Below, one piece after another: positions 22,731-33,437 of a DNA stretch of 64,000 nucleotides. Location of the stretch: the NCBI GenBank assembly GCA_902806595.1, contig CADCXC010000013.1, positions 682,001-746,000 on the forward strand, in the 5' to 3' direction. The notes below the pieces were generated by a model. That model was given only the letters and a program-made list of their open reading frames with translations. It was not told the DNA's origin and made no database searches. Source of the stretch: Pyrenopolyporus hunteri. Taxonomy: Eukaryota; Ascomycota; Sordariomycetes; Xylariales; Hypoxylaceae. Both the position numbers and the translations under genes were made by a program. Each line of letters opens with the position of its first letter. Positions within the stretch are counted from its first letter, which is position 1.

Positions 22731-25700
22731 GGGGAGGGACTGACATCGCGTCGATCGCCTTCTCGGGGCGGTTACGCTCTACTAGTTGCTAGGCATTTAT
22801 CGTCTGCCGTTAGTTGCTGTATAGTAAATAAAAGGTCCATATTATCCATGGAGTTTAAAGTTTATCTGTATCTAAGGGAGTAAAGTCTCGTCAAAGTAGG
22901 TGAAGATATGAATTCTTAGGCTAGAAGCGGGATGGTCGTTGTTAGCCACTGCTCACCTTTCGCCTCCTAATATTGACTAATGATTCCTCAGGACCAATAG
23001 GAGTGTGAATATAATTTTAGAAATTACTCCAGATAATAAGATCCTACACAAATTCATGAATATGGACAGGCACTTACACAAAGTGGATAGAAGATAAACA
23101 TTATATGAAGTAACTCTTTCGTAGCAACTGTTAGGTACCTCTTGTTACTTATGCAGCCACTTACCCCGCGGCCCCCACCACCTAGCATAAGAGTCGCAGC
23201 GAAGTGGGGAAGAGCTTCGCCACCCCGCCCTAGCGTACTCTAGATCCCGCAGCTCGGAGAAGTGCGGCTCGCTTTCCTCCATTCTCTTTCATTAATGGGG
23301 AGCGCCCCGACGGCAGGTAGATGGATAGGTACCTAGGTACCTAGGTTGCTAGTGCTAGTGAAGATCAAGCGTTTATAGGGGATATAACAATACTTAGGTG
23401 CCACAGTTTCGATGAAGACGTAGTCAAATAGTTATTAGTTAATTGACATCCGAAATCTCCGAATGATCATAAACCTATCTTGAAATTTGACGAGCTGTAC
23501 GGTATATAAAAGGCACTATGAAGAATTGAGAGCGAGGTAGAAATGGTTTGAACTTATAAGCTGCGGATTAAGCAGCTGGGTGTTGGAAGGCGTTCGGTGT
23601 GGGATGACACGGACAGGACATTGATCGTATTTTCCGTCCAATGTCCTAGGCCAGGGGGAAATGAGGCTGTAACTTGTATAGTCGTATGCACCCTACCACA
23701 ACAGAACATGTCGGTCAGGTATTTCGGAAACGCCAAGGAGCTGGAAGAGGCCATGTCTCTATATGCCATCTACCAGGTGCAGAGCTCTGCGCATAGAAAT
23801 CCTACTAAGCAACCTGGAGGACAAGAGTCAATCATGTCCCGCAAGTTGCTAAGAACATCAACCACTACATCCCAATTCTGTATAGCTTATGCATTCTTTT
23901 CCTCTTTTAATAGTCGCCTCACGAGCTTGATAACGGTTGAGACATCCAGCACGACAACAGCTATAAACAACTCATGACACCAGCACCCCGTATATAGATA
24001 CAGGTTGGACAAATCTAACAAGTCGGCGGTTCTTTCTTCTGCAACGGAAGGAATGGAATATTGTTCGAAAAACTAATAGATAAGGTATGGGCCGGCCGCC
24101 TCCCTGTTATGGACGCATGAGGTACTTTATTCGACGTTACACTGCTTTTCAGCTTTTCTAGGCACGGGCGGGCGATGGGGTCACCTTACTTCGTTTTCCG
24201 CTTCGTATTATTACCTAAGTACCTACTACATCTTCCCTCATCCTACCAAGAAACTTGGAATATACCTAGGCAAGCCAGAGGCTGAAAATGAGGGGGGGCT
24301 AGCAAGCCGCCTACATTATAGAGCAATCCCGTCTATTCCGAGTGTAGATTCCAGACGGGTACACGAAGCGATGCTTTCCCCCGCATACACCGATGGGCGT
24401 GAGACATGGTAGGATCCTATCCCACATGTAAGCAGCCCTAGGCTCCCGTACGATCGCGACAGATTCTAGTACATACTTCTAGTGCAGATAGATAAAGTAA
24501 CGAATGACACAAGCTTCAAAAGCCCATTTGAAGCGCAGTAGTACCTAGTGTACTCCATTAGCCATAAATGAGGGCGCTGTATACTCGTATTTGCGGGGAA
24601 ACCGCCGAAGAATGCCCTGTATTGGTCTCAGTCAGCCACAAGCAGACCGGTGATAGAATACGTTCACCGCCGTCATGTAGGCTATAGGTATATATGAGAC
24701 ATATACCCTATGGGCCAAGTTACTCTTTCCCTATTCTCTCGCGGTCGCATTTTCCTACGCGAAGACACGGTTCAAAGTAAGTGATTTTAGAGTGAAGATG
24801 GTAGTACGCCCTCAGCCAAGCGTCTCGGGGACTTCCGTCCGCCTAACAGAAATGGGATGCTTAACTACCTCTCACCGGTTGGAGTGCATGATCCTTTTTA
24901 TGAGGAAGGCGAGTCGACAACGCGGGTCCCCAATATTGCTGGCGTTAAGCTGGAAGCCGAAGTATGTTACAGTTGCAGGGGCGCTTCAGGGCCGGGTGGA
25001 AACACAATGATATAGCGTACCACGTAATGGGGGTCTTCTATGCTACACCTACCGATGTCGTGGCTTAGCAGCGCCTTTCCCAGGGCACGGAATACTCGTG
25101 AGCAAGTGAATCCTTCTACCACCCTATGTAGCTATACTCCTGTCCCTCGCGCCGCACAGGCGAATGGCGTGCCACTAGGTCTTCCAGAATCAATCATCCA
25201 TCAAGGAGGGGTTATTCTTCCGCAAGTGATTATCGTGTACGAAAGGACAAGTCCGACCCCTTTGATAAACTCCTAGGACAAGCCTAGAACGATGAAGATA
25301 TTAAAAATACGGGTTATGTTGCCTTTTCAAGTTGCATTGCGGATTCTCATTTGTTGCTTTCCCCGGGTGGCGGGTGGATCTCGCTGCACGAAATTTGTTT
25401 CCTCGTTTATCTCGCGATCCTAGGCTTAGTTCATGGGGCGTCAGTGCGTAACACACGCCTAGGTATTATATACTATGTAGTACACATAGCGGCGGCCCAC
25501 TTGAGACCTAAGTTGTCCTAGTTGCTCAGCATAAGACATTGAAGGTTCTAAGGTTCTTAGAAGTTAACTAAAAGGTCAATAATGTTGGATACTAAATATT
25601 ACACGACTCAAGTAAAAGTCTATAGACTTATTAATAGTCTTCTCTCTCCAATGCTAGTCACTTAGGATAAACTATCGAAGCATGGTTTTACGTAATTATA

Positions 25701-26138
25701 GCTTCGGCTGTTAAGAGGTAGATACTAAAAAGCTTTCCCCGTAAGGTTATTCCCGTCTATCTCCAAGTTATGTTATATAAAAACCACATGTAATACGGAT
25801 ATAAGAATTGGAATAGTTATAAAAGGGAAAAGGATAGAACCTCGAGGTTACCTAGTTATGAAACGTCTAAAACCTAGTATATACGCTCTAACTCATACCT
25901 ATGATGGTACAGTTGGTCAGAGCAGGTCGAGCGCCATGTACAATACAGAAGTCTATGCTAGTAAGAACACCCTTCACCACCAAACCTTATCGAGATTCTC
26001 TTCACCGCCACAGCTAATTCCACACAGGGATTAGGCGTAAGCACACTCAGGGGGGATCGGCCAATATGATATGTAGAGGCAAGTTGGGCTGTTTGATAGG
26101 ACGGGAACCGATCGCGACTACGTCATCGTCCTGCAAAG
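22731..26138. other. Long gene-poor stretch with relics
   Basis: There is no complete gene over 3.4 kb. It holds the second copy (about 23187-23310) of a diverged dispersed repeat, palindromic GGTACCTAGGTACCTAGG near 23320-23345, and a coding-like fragment at 24795-25007 listed separately. The composition is ordinary, not RIPped. Confidence 0.45.
24795..25010 (+). pseudogene. Possible coding relic, unidentified
   Basis: One frame reads protein-like for about 70 codons (GDFRPPNRNGMLNYLSPVG, then HDPFYEEGESTTRVPNIAGV, then KLEAEVCYSCRG) before stopping. The continuing DNA shows protein-like pieces in other frames (MGVFYATPTDV, AAPFPGHGILVSK) broken by stops. This could be a decayed gene or the middle exon of an unrecognised one. 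No start codon or convincing splice sites were found, and the family is not recognised. Confidence 0.22.
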
Positions 26139-26838
26139 TCAGCGGAGACGGAAGGGCAATAAATTGAATCCTCGACCCTCGACTACTGGACTGACGGGAG
26201 CCGAACTCTTCGCTCCTGGCGATATTTGACGGACGCCATTAATCTCGTCGACGTTACATGGACCCATATGTAGTACGCTATGGGGCGGTATAGTCCCATC
26301 GACTGTCGGTATTTGAAGCGCGATGGTCTCGGTGACCCCTGGATACCGTGTGCGGTGGCCCTTGCGGCTGACGTCCGCCGTATCGGCGACGAATATAACA
26401 CCAAATTGGCCCCCAGATATAAAGGCCTCCGTGGTATCGTCATCGGGAAGTGTGATGTGGGCCAGGCCAGCGAGAAAGACCACCCACCTAGAATAAAAAG
26501 CAGCTCACGTTAGAAACGGAATTGACGCATCCCAGGCCAGCGGGCCTATTAGGTAGGAGGGGGAGAACTTGCTGTATGTACGGCCCGTTGTGTTCGCCGC
26601 CATCGAAATTAGAAGGAATGACGCTGTAGGACATGTTTGAGACACCGCCCAGCGTGGTCGCGGCCGATCCTGCGGTTCCAGGCTGGTCCGAAATGTCGAA
26701 AGGCCGGTTCATCTGCCAGCACTCGAGCGTCGAGGAGCCATTGCTAGCGCCTATCGTCGTCACGTTGAATTGCAGAGAGGCAACGCTCCGGAAGGACAGC
26801 GCAAGCATTAAATGAGACAATAGCCTTCCCAATCCCAT
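26139..26838 (-). CDS. Secreted small fungal protein with a GC-AG intron
   Basis: The two exons are complement(26573-26838) and complement(26139-26487), and the product is 204 aa. The ATG at 26838 opens a signal peptide (MGLGRLLSHLMLALSFRSV). Downstream come LECWQMNRPFDISDQPGT, then after splicing QWVVFLAGLAHITLPDDD, then FGVIFVADTADVS and HRTRYPGVTETIALQIPT. I recall this arrangement from a secreted-protein family widespread in ascomycetes, without known function. The only donor that keeps the frame and the expected N-Q-W-V-V-F junction is GCAAGT, so this 85-nt intron is GC-AG. The last 40 residues after HMGPC are less convincing, so the true end may be earlier by another splice. Confidence 0.7.
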
Positions 26839-28236
26839 TTTTCTAACGAGTAATACCGTGTACCACTGAGAGGCAGTTATTAGGTTAGGCAAGGTATGTA
26901 GGTCAGGTAGGTAGTTATTCTAGTTATCCCCAAGGACTAATCTAGGTAATACCAGAGGAGATCCCTTCTATCACGGGCAGAGGAGGCCGAGTACACGCGA
27001 CACAAACAGGATTGGAGGCAAGTATGTAGGTATGTAGGGAATTGATAGGTGGTTTGCAGGTGGTAGCAGTGAGAGAAAACGGACAACCCCCGCCCTTTTT
27101 GTAAGACAAAGTGTATCTACGCTTTAAGATTTACGGTCGAACAAAGCACCGCGACTGACAAGGGATGCTCTTGGCTTTTATTGGCCGCTGATCCTTCACC
27201 ACGTTGTGGTACAGCATGAAGCAATTACGGATGTGGGGGACGACCAATCATAACGCCGTGATAGGCAGCGTTAAGTTAGGTCCCTACATGATACCACATG
27301 TCCAGGTAGGATCAACGTACTGTATAACTGTGCTTTTTGGCCATTATCTCCATGCCCGTAAGCCAGGTACCTACCTACCTACCTATATCGTATTGTATTA
27401 TGTTGTGTTGTACCAGCCTGGGCAACCATTGAGCCATTGAACCTGTTAGCGGACTGAGGCTGGGGAACGGGTGTGACAGGACAGGACAAGACGCATGGAA
27501 GACTGGAAGCAATTGAAGTCGGCCAGCCCAGGCCCATGTAAGGTATGCGTATGGCTTCCTTCTGTACCCGGTACAATACCTACCAGCCTATAGTGTTCCA
27601 TATTGTACGGGCTTGGGCTTACTTGGAGTAGGGTAGATGGTGGTAATTGAAGGGACGGGTTCGGTGATTTTTAGCGACTTGGGTTGTCCAGAGGCAAGGG
27701 GTAGTAGGTAATGAGGTAGCAATGAATGTATCGATGGAGTAATGGTTTCTCCTTCGACTCGGTTCCCAGCCAACGCCATCTCAGCTTCATATGCCTGCTT
27801 ACTTACCACAAACTGCCTTGGCTACCACCTAACCTTGGCCAGCCTAACATACACACCTACCTACCTAGGTACATACCTACCTAGGTATCTATCAACCTAC
27901 CACATATACCGCAGAGCTTATGGTACATAGCATACCACACCCTATGCCACTTAATGCCACTGAATACCACTCTTACCACTCCTTACCACGCATACGCACG
28001 CAATACCTACACACATATGCGCTCTCCCACACGCCCTTTTCGCTCCGGGGCGACTCATCCATCCATCCATCCATCCCATAAGAACTTTAAGTCTTTGCCT
28101 TACGAGCCCGTCAATCATATAACTATGAACAGCCACCCCTAATCTCAGCCCGTAAGACTCTATCTTACGGCTCTTTTTCTCTTCCCTTTCCAATGCATCG
28201 CAAACCTCTCTCCTCCCCGCCGCTAAAATCCTCCTC
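26839..28236. promoter_or_regulatory. Shared upstream region of two divergent genes
   Basis: The region separates the secreted-protein gene (minus) from the rhodopsin-like gene (plus). It contains several CCTACCTACCTA tracts (about 27365-27385 and 27857-27905) and an ATCC repeat (about 28050-28070). No internal gene is supported. Confidence 0.35.
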
Positions 28237-29602
28237 ATGATCTTACAGAGGGGTGGCATTCCCGCTTCGGCGCGGGCCGACGCCCCCATTACCTCCGCTG
28301 AGATAATAGGCCTAATGACCCTCTATATCGTCCTCTGCACCGCTTTCACGTTGGCGAGAATGTGTACCAGATACTACATAAACCAGCAGCTTTGGTGGGA
28401 TGACTGTAAGTGATATGCCTTACCCGGGTACCGGTGCCTGCGCCGACGGCGTCAGTTTCATTCGTTTACTTGTTTGCTTGCTTGCTCCCTTGCTTCATTT
28501 AGATTTGCTATAATTAATTTTGCTTCTTCTTTTTCTCCTACTTCTACGGATATCTAATTTAACTTAATTAAGGGACAATGTTCCTCGCCTGGCTGGGCAC
28601 CGTATGCCTCTGCGCGTTGCAGCTCTTGATGATGGAGCACGGGGGCGGAGTTAACGTAGACCAAGTCCCCGAAGACGAGCTAGAGGAGTTCCTCAAGGTG
28701 AGCGAGTTGTGCCGTCCCAAGGCCATTGGTCTGTCCAACGCCACTCATACTGATCATCCCTACCCAAACCTCAGCTCTTCTTGGACATTCAGATGGTTGC
28801 GCGGATCGCCATCTTCTTCGCGCGGCTGTCCATCCTGCTCCTCTACATCCGGATATTTTTCCCGATAGGAACGCCGCGATCCACGTTCTGGTGGGTGATA
28901 CAGCTCGTTATATGGGTCAATCTGCTATACACCATCTCGCTTATCCTCGTCACGACATTGCAATGCGTCCCTTACCATTTGCCATGGGGCCATAGTTGCG
29001 TCAACCAGTGGCTGATTTTGGTGATGGCCTCGACCATTAACATCATCACCGACATCGCCGTCCTGGTTATTCCGATCGCATCCATAGTGAAGCTCCACGC
29101 GACGAGAAGGAAGAAGTTGGCTATCTGGGCCCTGTTCGCCTTCGGAGCAATAGCACCTTTAGTCAGTATCGCACGACTCGCCTACCAGATACCCGAGGCC
29201 AACGGCGCAAACAAGACCGTCATATACCCGATCGTCCTAATTCTCGCGACCGCCGAGCAGGCCGTCGCTATGATTGTCGGGTCGGCGCCCGTAGCCAGCG
29301 CTTCTGTCGTTAGATTGCTATGGCGAAAGTCGTCGACTCCCGGGAATCAAAAGACGCTGACGCAGCGCATGTGGCCTGCTAGGGAGACGGTGAACGGGCC
29401 GCCTGTGAGGAAAGATTCGAGGGGCATCCCTGATCCGTTCCCCATTACGGTCGCCACGTGGGAAAACAGTGCTGAAGCTCTATATTCGGGGTCCACAACT
29501 AGACCAAGGGAGAACAGCGAATCCTGGGAAATGGCGCCCAAAGTCCCTCCCAACGTCGAGAGAGTGGCGTCGCATAGGACGTCGTCTACAACTGATGTCT
29601 GA
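28237..29602 (+). CDS. Rhodopsin-domain integral membrane protein (PTH11-like)
   Basis: The three exons are 28237-28405, 28573-28697 and 28775-29602, with introns of 167 and 77 nt. The product is 373 aa. Multiple hydrophobic helices are seen: AEIIGLMTLYIVLCTAFTLA, TMFLAWLGTVCLCALQLLM, VARIAIFFARLSILLLYIR, WVIQLVIWVNLLYTISLI, INIITDIAVLVIPIASI, LAIWALFAFGAIAPLVSIA and a last one near IVLILATAEQAVAMIVG. The WWDD|W motif that marks the fungal rhodopsin-domain family is split exactly by intron 1 (TGG made from T + GG). The C-terminal 80 residues are a Ser/Thr/Pro-rich cytoplasmic tail. There is no CFEM domain. Related proteins include PTH11-like receptor candidates; a receptor role is inference only. 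Confidence 0.85.
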
Positions 29603-30475
29603 AGAAGCCTATAGGGTATGGGGATACATATTATATAAACATTCCAGCAGACGAAGGTTCCCTCCCCCGGTATGAGAGACGTATGAGACCACGAGGCGAT
29701 TTCGGCACCGTCCCAACGCGAACTTGTATGATACGACAGTTTCCCACCGATTCTTTCGACTGACAGCGAAACGGTTTGGTAACGGAGGATTTGTATAGTA
29801 GCATTTCTGTGCAATGTCTTGGGTACACTCATTATCCTCGGGTGGCTATCGATGCGGGACCTGCGGGGGGTTTCATGCGAGACGACGATCCTTACTGCGC
29901 GGGAGTTTCTTACTGCTGAAAGATGCGGTATAAAAGCCCTGCTACGGGAAGACGTCTGTACCCCACGAAAGATACATGGTAGAGTAGGTGCCCATGTTTT
30001 TGCTTATAAGCTTGTACGCCATATGCTAACTTGATGTAAGAGGGAGGGATGTCTCCTATAATATATACATTCGTACCTAGCGAGATGGCATATGCTATAC
30101 CTAGAAGCAGTGCCTCGTGAGCGTTTACAGCTTATGTACCTGGGTGGACATCTAGTATGTGTGCCTAACATTTACATATACCCCGAAATATGTGATATGT
30201 TAATACTGTCGGCATCCATCTTTGCGGTCTGGCAAACATCGTGATGGCCGGATGTATACTTCATTTGATCTCATACGATCTATCTACTACTTCCTTTATG
30301 CCGCATAGCCGTCTCTGCTCTATGAGCAAAGAGTAATCTAGTAACTAGATCATAGTAGGTTATCGCTGTAAGTATATTCATATGACGCGGGACCAATACT
30401 AACTAGGCAGTTTCCGAAGGCGGATAGGGGGTATTCTCGAATCCTAAAACAAGCGCTAGTCTACCTATAAACAAT
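29603..30475. other. Region between convergent membrane-protein genes
   Basis: Both flanking genes end toward this stretch. No gene and no clear terminator structure is seen; the composition is ordinary. Confidence 0.4.
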
Positions 30476-31705
30476 TTAGAGGGCTCTTCCGTACCTCCCT
30501 AGGTATTGAGCTTCAAGAGCATCAGGTTCTTCTATATCCTCATGTGGCACGGATGCATCTACTCGGTGTACCCTCGACGACATGGCCACGGTGACCCCCG
30601 AGTTATTATACACGGGGCTGCTGCTCGTCTTCGGCAAGTCGAGGGGCGCGGCGCCGAACGGGGAGAACTCGTCGGACCCCCTCACAGGCGACGCGCTAGC
30701 GCCCGTGATGCCGCCGTTGGCGAGGCGCTTGAACTCGTTGAGCACGACGAACTCGATCTGGAGCTTGAAGGCGTAGATGAAGGAGTGGACGACGGCCTTG
30801 AGGGTGAAGTAGTTGAGGTAGTCGAGGACGATGACGGGGACGTCGGCGAGGACGACGGCGACCTGGACGACGATGAGGAAGGCGAGGGTGGTGCGGGCGC
30901 GGTCGCCGAGCGACGTCTTGAGCATCTGCAGGGTGCCCCAGACGTAGACGGCCGAGATGACGGACTCCTGGACGGAGAAGGCGAGGACCTGGACGCGCTC
31001 CATGACGTCCATGTAGGGCAGGTAGCGCTCGTGGGTGGCGGCGTTGGAGATGAAGAACTGGAAGACGATGGTGGGCACGTGGAAGACGAAGCCGTCGACG
31101 ATGATCATGCCCAGCACCAGCCGGAAGACGCGCGTGCCCGCCGGGATCACCAGGTGCAGCCGCGACCACAGCACGACGCTGAACCCGCTCACCATCACCA
31201 CCCACCCCACCTCGGACAGCACGTACGTCAGCACCCAGTTGGCCTCGGGCACGCAGAACTTCAGCATGAAGCCGATGGCGCGCACCGTTAGCCCCCACGT
31301 CGTCGCTAGCACCGACCAGAAGTACACCCCGCGCCACCGCTCAAACGCGTACAGCACCCACGCCGTTAGCTCTACAGTCATCCATATCGGGAGCGCCGTG
31401 AACACGGCTAGGAGCGACCTACGTCCCGTTAGCCCGTATGCTTTACCATGCCATAAAACACTATACTATCTACCCAACCCAGCCCACCTTATTATATAGG
31501 TGAGGTGGGCAGGCCGGTAAGTAGGTAGGTAGATAAGGAGGATCGGGTAGAGAGATACGGGGACGCGGAAAAAGCCTGAGCTTTCGGGTCCGAGTGCGGC
31601 ATACCATACTGTCAAGTTCCAGGGTAGCGGCCCCGTGCGCGCAAACGACCAGTCGAATTCGTCCAGCGGAACCCATGGGACGGTGATGTTTCGCACGCCA
31701 GACAT
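30476..31705 (-). CDS. Multispanning membrane protein, uncharacterised fungal family (DUF7703-like)
   Basis: The proposed model has complement(31559-31705) and complement(30476-31465) joined by a 93-nt GTATCT...ATAG intron, giving 378 aa. Exon 1 (MSGVRNITVPWVPLDEF, PLPWNLTVWYAALGPESS) is an outside N-terminus with an N-glycosylation motif. Exon 2 continues VLWHGKAYGLTGRRS and then seven hydrophobic helices, starting LLAVFTALPIWMTVELTAWV. RWRGVYFWSVL after helix 1 and LKLQIEFVVLNEF-like sequence near the last helix match an integral membrane family I know as DUF7703. The tail is Ser/Pro-rich. The junction is uncertain because another acceptor (CGTAG at about 31424) has a better CTAAC branch site but breaks the frame. 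The role is unknown. The coding strand is very GC-rich, which makes long open frames on the opposite strand. Confidence 0.75.
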
Positions 31706-33090
31706 GACTCCTCTCCTTCTTCGTGGGATGGATATGTGTTGGGTTCAAGAGCTCTCTGATAAAACTACTCGCTCCGCTTGAGATACAGCCGGGACGAGTA
31801 GGTAGGTATGGTAGGTAGTAAGGGTCGATATCATGATCTCTGTCCAGGTTCGGGTTTGCTCTGGCAATGGAGCGACGGACCAGGGTCTGCTCGATATATA
31901 TGTTTATCCAGGATAGGCCATGCCCCCATGTCCAACGTCCCAGGTCGTCCCAAGTCCGGGCCAAGGCACATGCCAATACAATATTATGTATCTAGGCACT
32001 ATGCCATGTACGTACGACATATTAATATGTAGACCGTACGTCGACAAAGCCTTGTTATGGCCGAGCTTGCACGTGTGCAGCGTACGGTCAGATTCCCGTT
32101 TTGGGGCATCTCGACTTGCCTCTCCGGGCTGTGCTGCTATAGTTACGCGGTCGCCACGCCGTGATACCCGGCAGTATCTAGCTTATATCTACGAAGTATA
32201 GACCTACCCTAGGCAAGCATTCGACTATCGGCCTACGTAACGGCATTCCTCACGTCTGGTCTTATATATATATACATATATATAGGCACCCCGGGCCGAT
32301 TGTATACGGCCGAGATGTGCGGAATATAAGACTTGCTAGGACTCGCGCTGTTAAGGATTACGGTTTTGGTCAGGAGATAGAAGTGATGAGGTCGAGTCTA
32401 GGATGGCGTGTCTACGCGGAACGACGGATTTAAAGGTTGAGGTGCAAATAGTAACAGCGTAGGGCTATATCAAAAGCATTCTAAGCATTTTAAACTCCCC
32501 CGCTCATTGCAACCTATGGGCAGGTTTGGTATGGGAATGTCAGACGTGCATATCAGTGATGTTATTCTTAGTCTCTGAATTACCACTTTCGATCCAGAGC
32601 CAGGTATTGAAGATGCAGCTGAGGTGTTAGTCGTATCACGTAAGAAGCCAGAGCGAATCAGACTTGCAGCTACGCGGACGCCCAATTCCACGTCGCCTGG
32701 AGCTCTCTCATTTAGCGAGAGGTCGTGCGTTCTATGCTGGCGCGGGCCTACCGTTCCATTCTCGTTCTTCTTTCGGTAATCCTTACCAAAAGATTATCAA
32801 TCTTCCTAAACTTCTCCCTGTTCTCTTCATTCAGGCATAAGATGCTCCATCTCCCGGGCATTACATCCTATCACATACCTAGGTAGGTACCTTATATACC
32901 GTATCTATATAAATCACGACCAAGGGAGGCTAAATTGGAATCATAAATGTGTTATATGAATAGAATCTAAGATCTTATATATGGCACGAGAATTTTAGAT
33001 CAAGGATCCCGCCCCAAGAAACACCTACCATAAAAGACCATGTATATGCAGAGTAAGTCCCTTGGCCAATCCATCTAACCTACCAGCTCG
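31706..33090. other. Intergenic region
   Basis: No gene is supported. It holds a TATATATATACATATATATA tract near 32263-32285 and a CCTAGGTAGGTACC word near 32878. It is the upstream region of the membrane-protein gene at 30476-31705. Confidence 0.4.
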
Positions 33091-33421
33091 TTAATGCCCA
33101 TGTCCGCCCCCATTACCATGGCCTCGTCTAAACCATCTTCGTATCGCCGCTGGCGTACTCGTCGGAGTCACACTCGTGGAGCTCCCTCCGGTGCCAAGGG
33201 GAGCAGTGCTCATAGCATAGCTATTAGGGAACGGCGGCTCAACGGTGCTCGTCACAGTGGTCTGCGCAACTGTCTGGGTGATGGTCACGTACACGGTCGG
33301 AGCATCGCACGCGCACGTATCCGATTTCTTATGGGATCGCGTTTCGTACACGGTGCGTGTATTCGTTAACGCCGAGGTCACCGTCGTGGCATCATCGGCG
33401 AACGAAGACTCTTCGGGGTAG
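33091..33421 (-). other. Possible alternative last exon of the CRH-type gene
   Basis: Splicing complement(33422-33513) with GTCAGT donor, CTGAT branch and CTATCAG acceptor (92 nt) would replace the GPI tail with this in-frame exon. Its sequence starts YPEESSFADDATTVTS, runs through TVYVTITQTVAQTTVTSTVE and ends in a His/Gly tail (RRWFRRGHGNGGGHGH). The frame is open for 110 codons, and its TVYVTITQTV style matches the stalk. Taken alone it has no signal peptide, so it is unlikely to be a separate gene. Both product forms remain hypothetical without transcripts. Confidence 0.4.
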
Positions 33422-33437
33422 CTGATAGCAGCGACCA

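Noticed and set aside
23597..23977. Plus-strand frame of 126 codons
   Set aside because: It has no domain, mixed composition and no splice or leader support; I could not tell it from chance.
30506..31291. Plus-strand frame of 261 codons
   Set aside because: It is antisense to the multispanning membrane protein and its product is a low-complexity Asp/Glu/His/Gly run.
31470..31976. Minus-strand frame of 168 codons
   Set aside because: It overlaps the first exon of the membrane-protein gene in another frame and includes the intron with its ACCTACC tracts.
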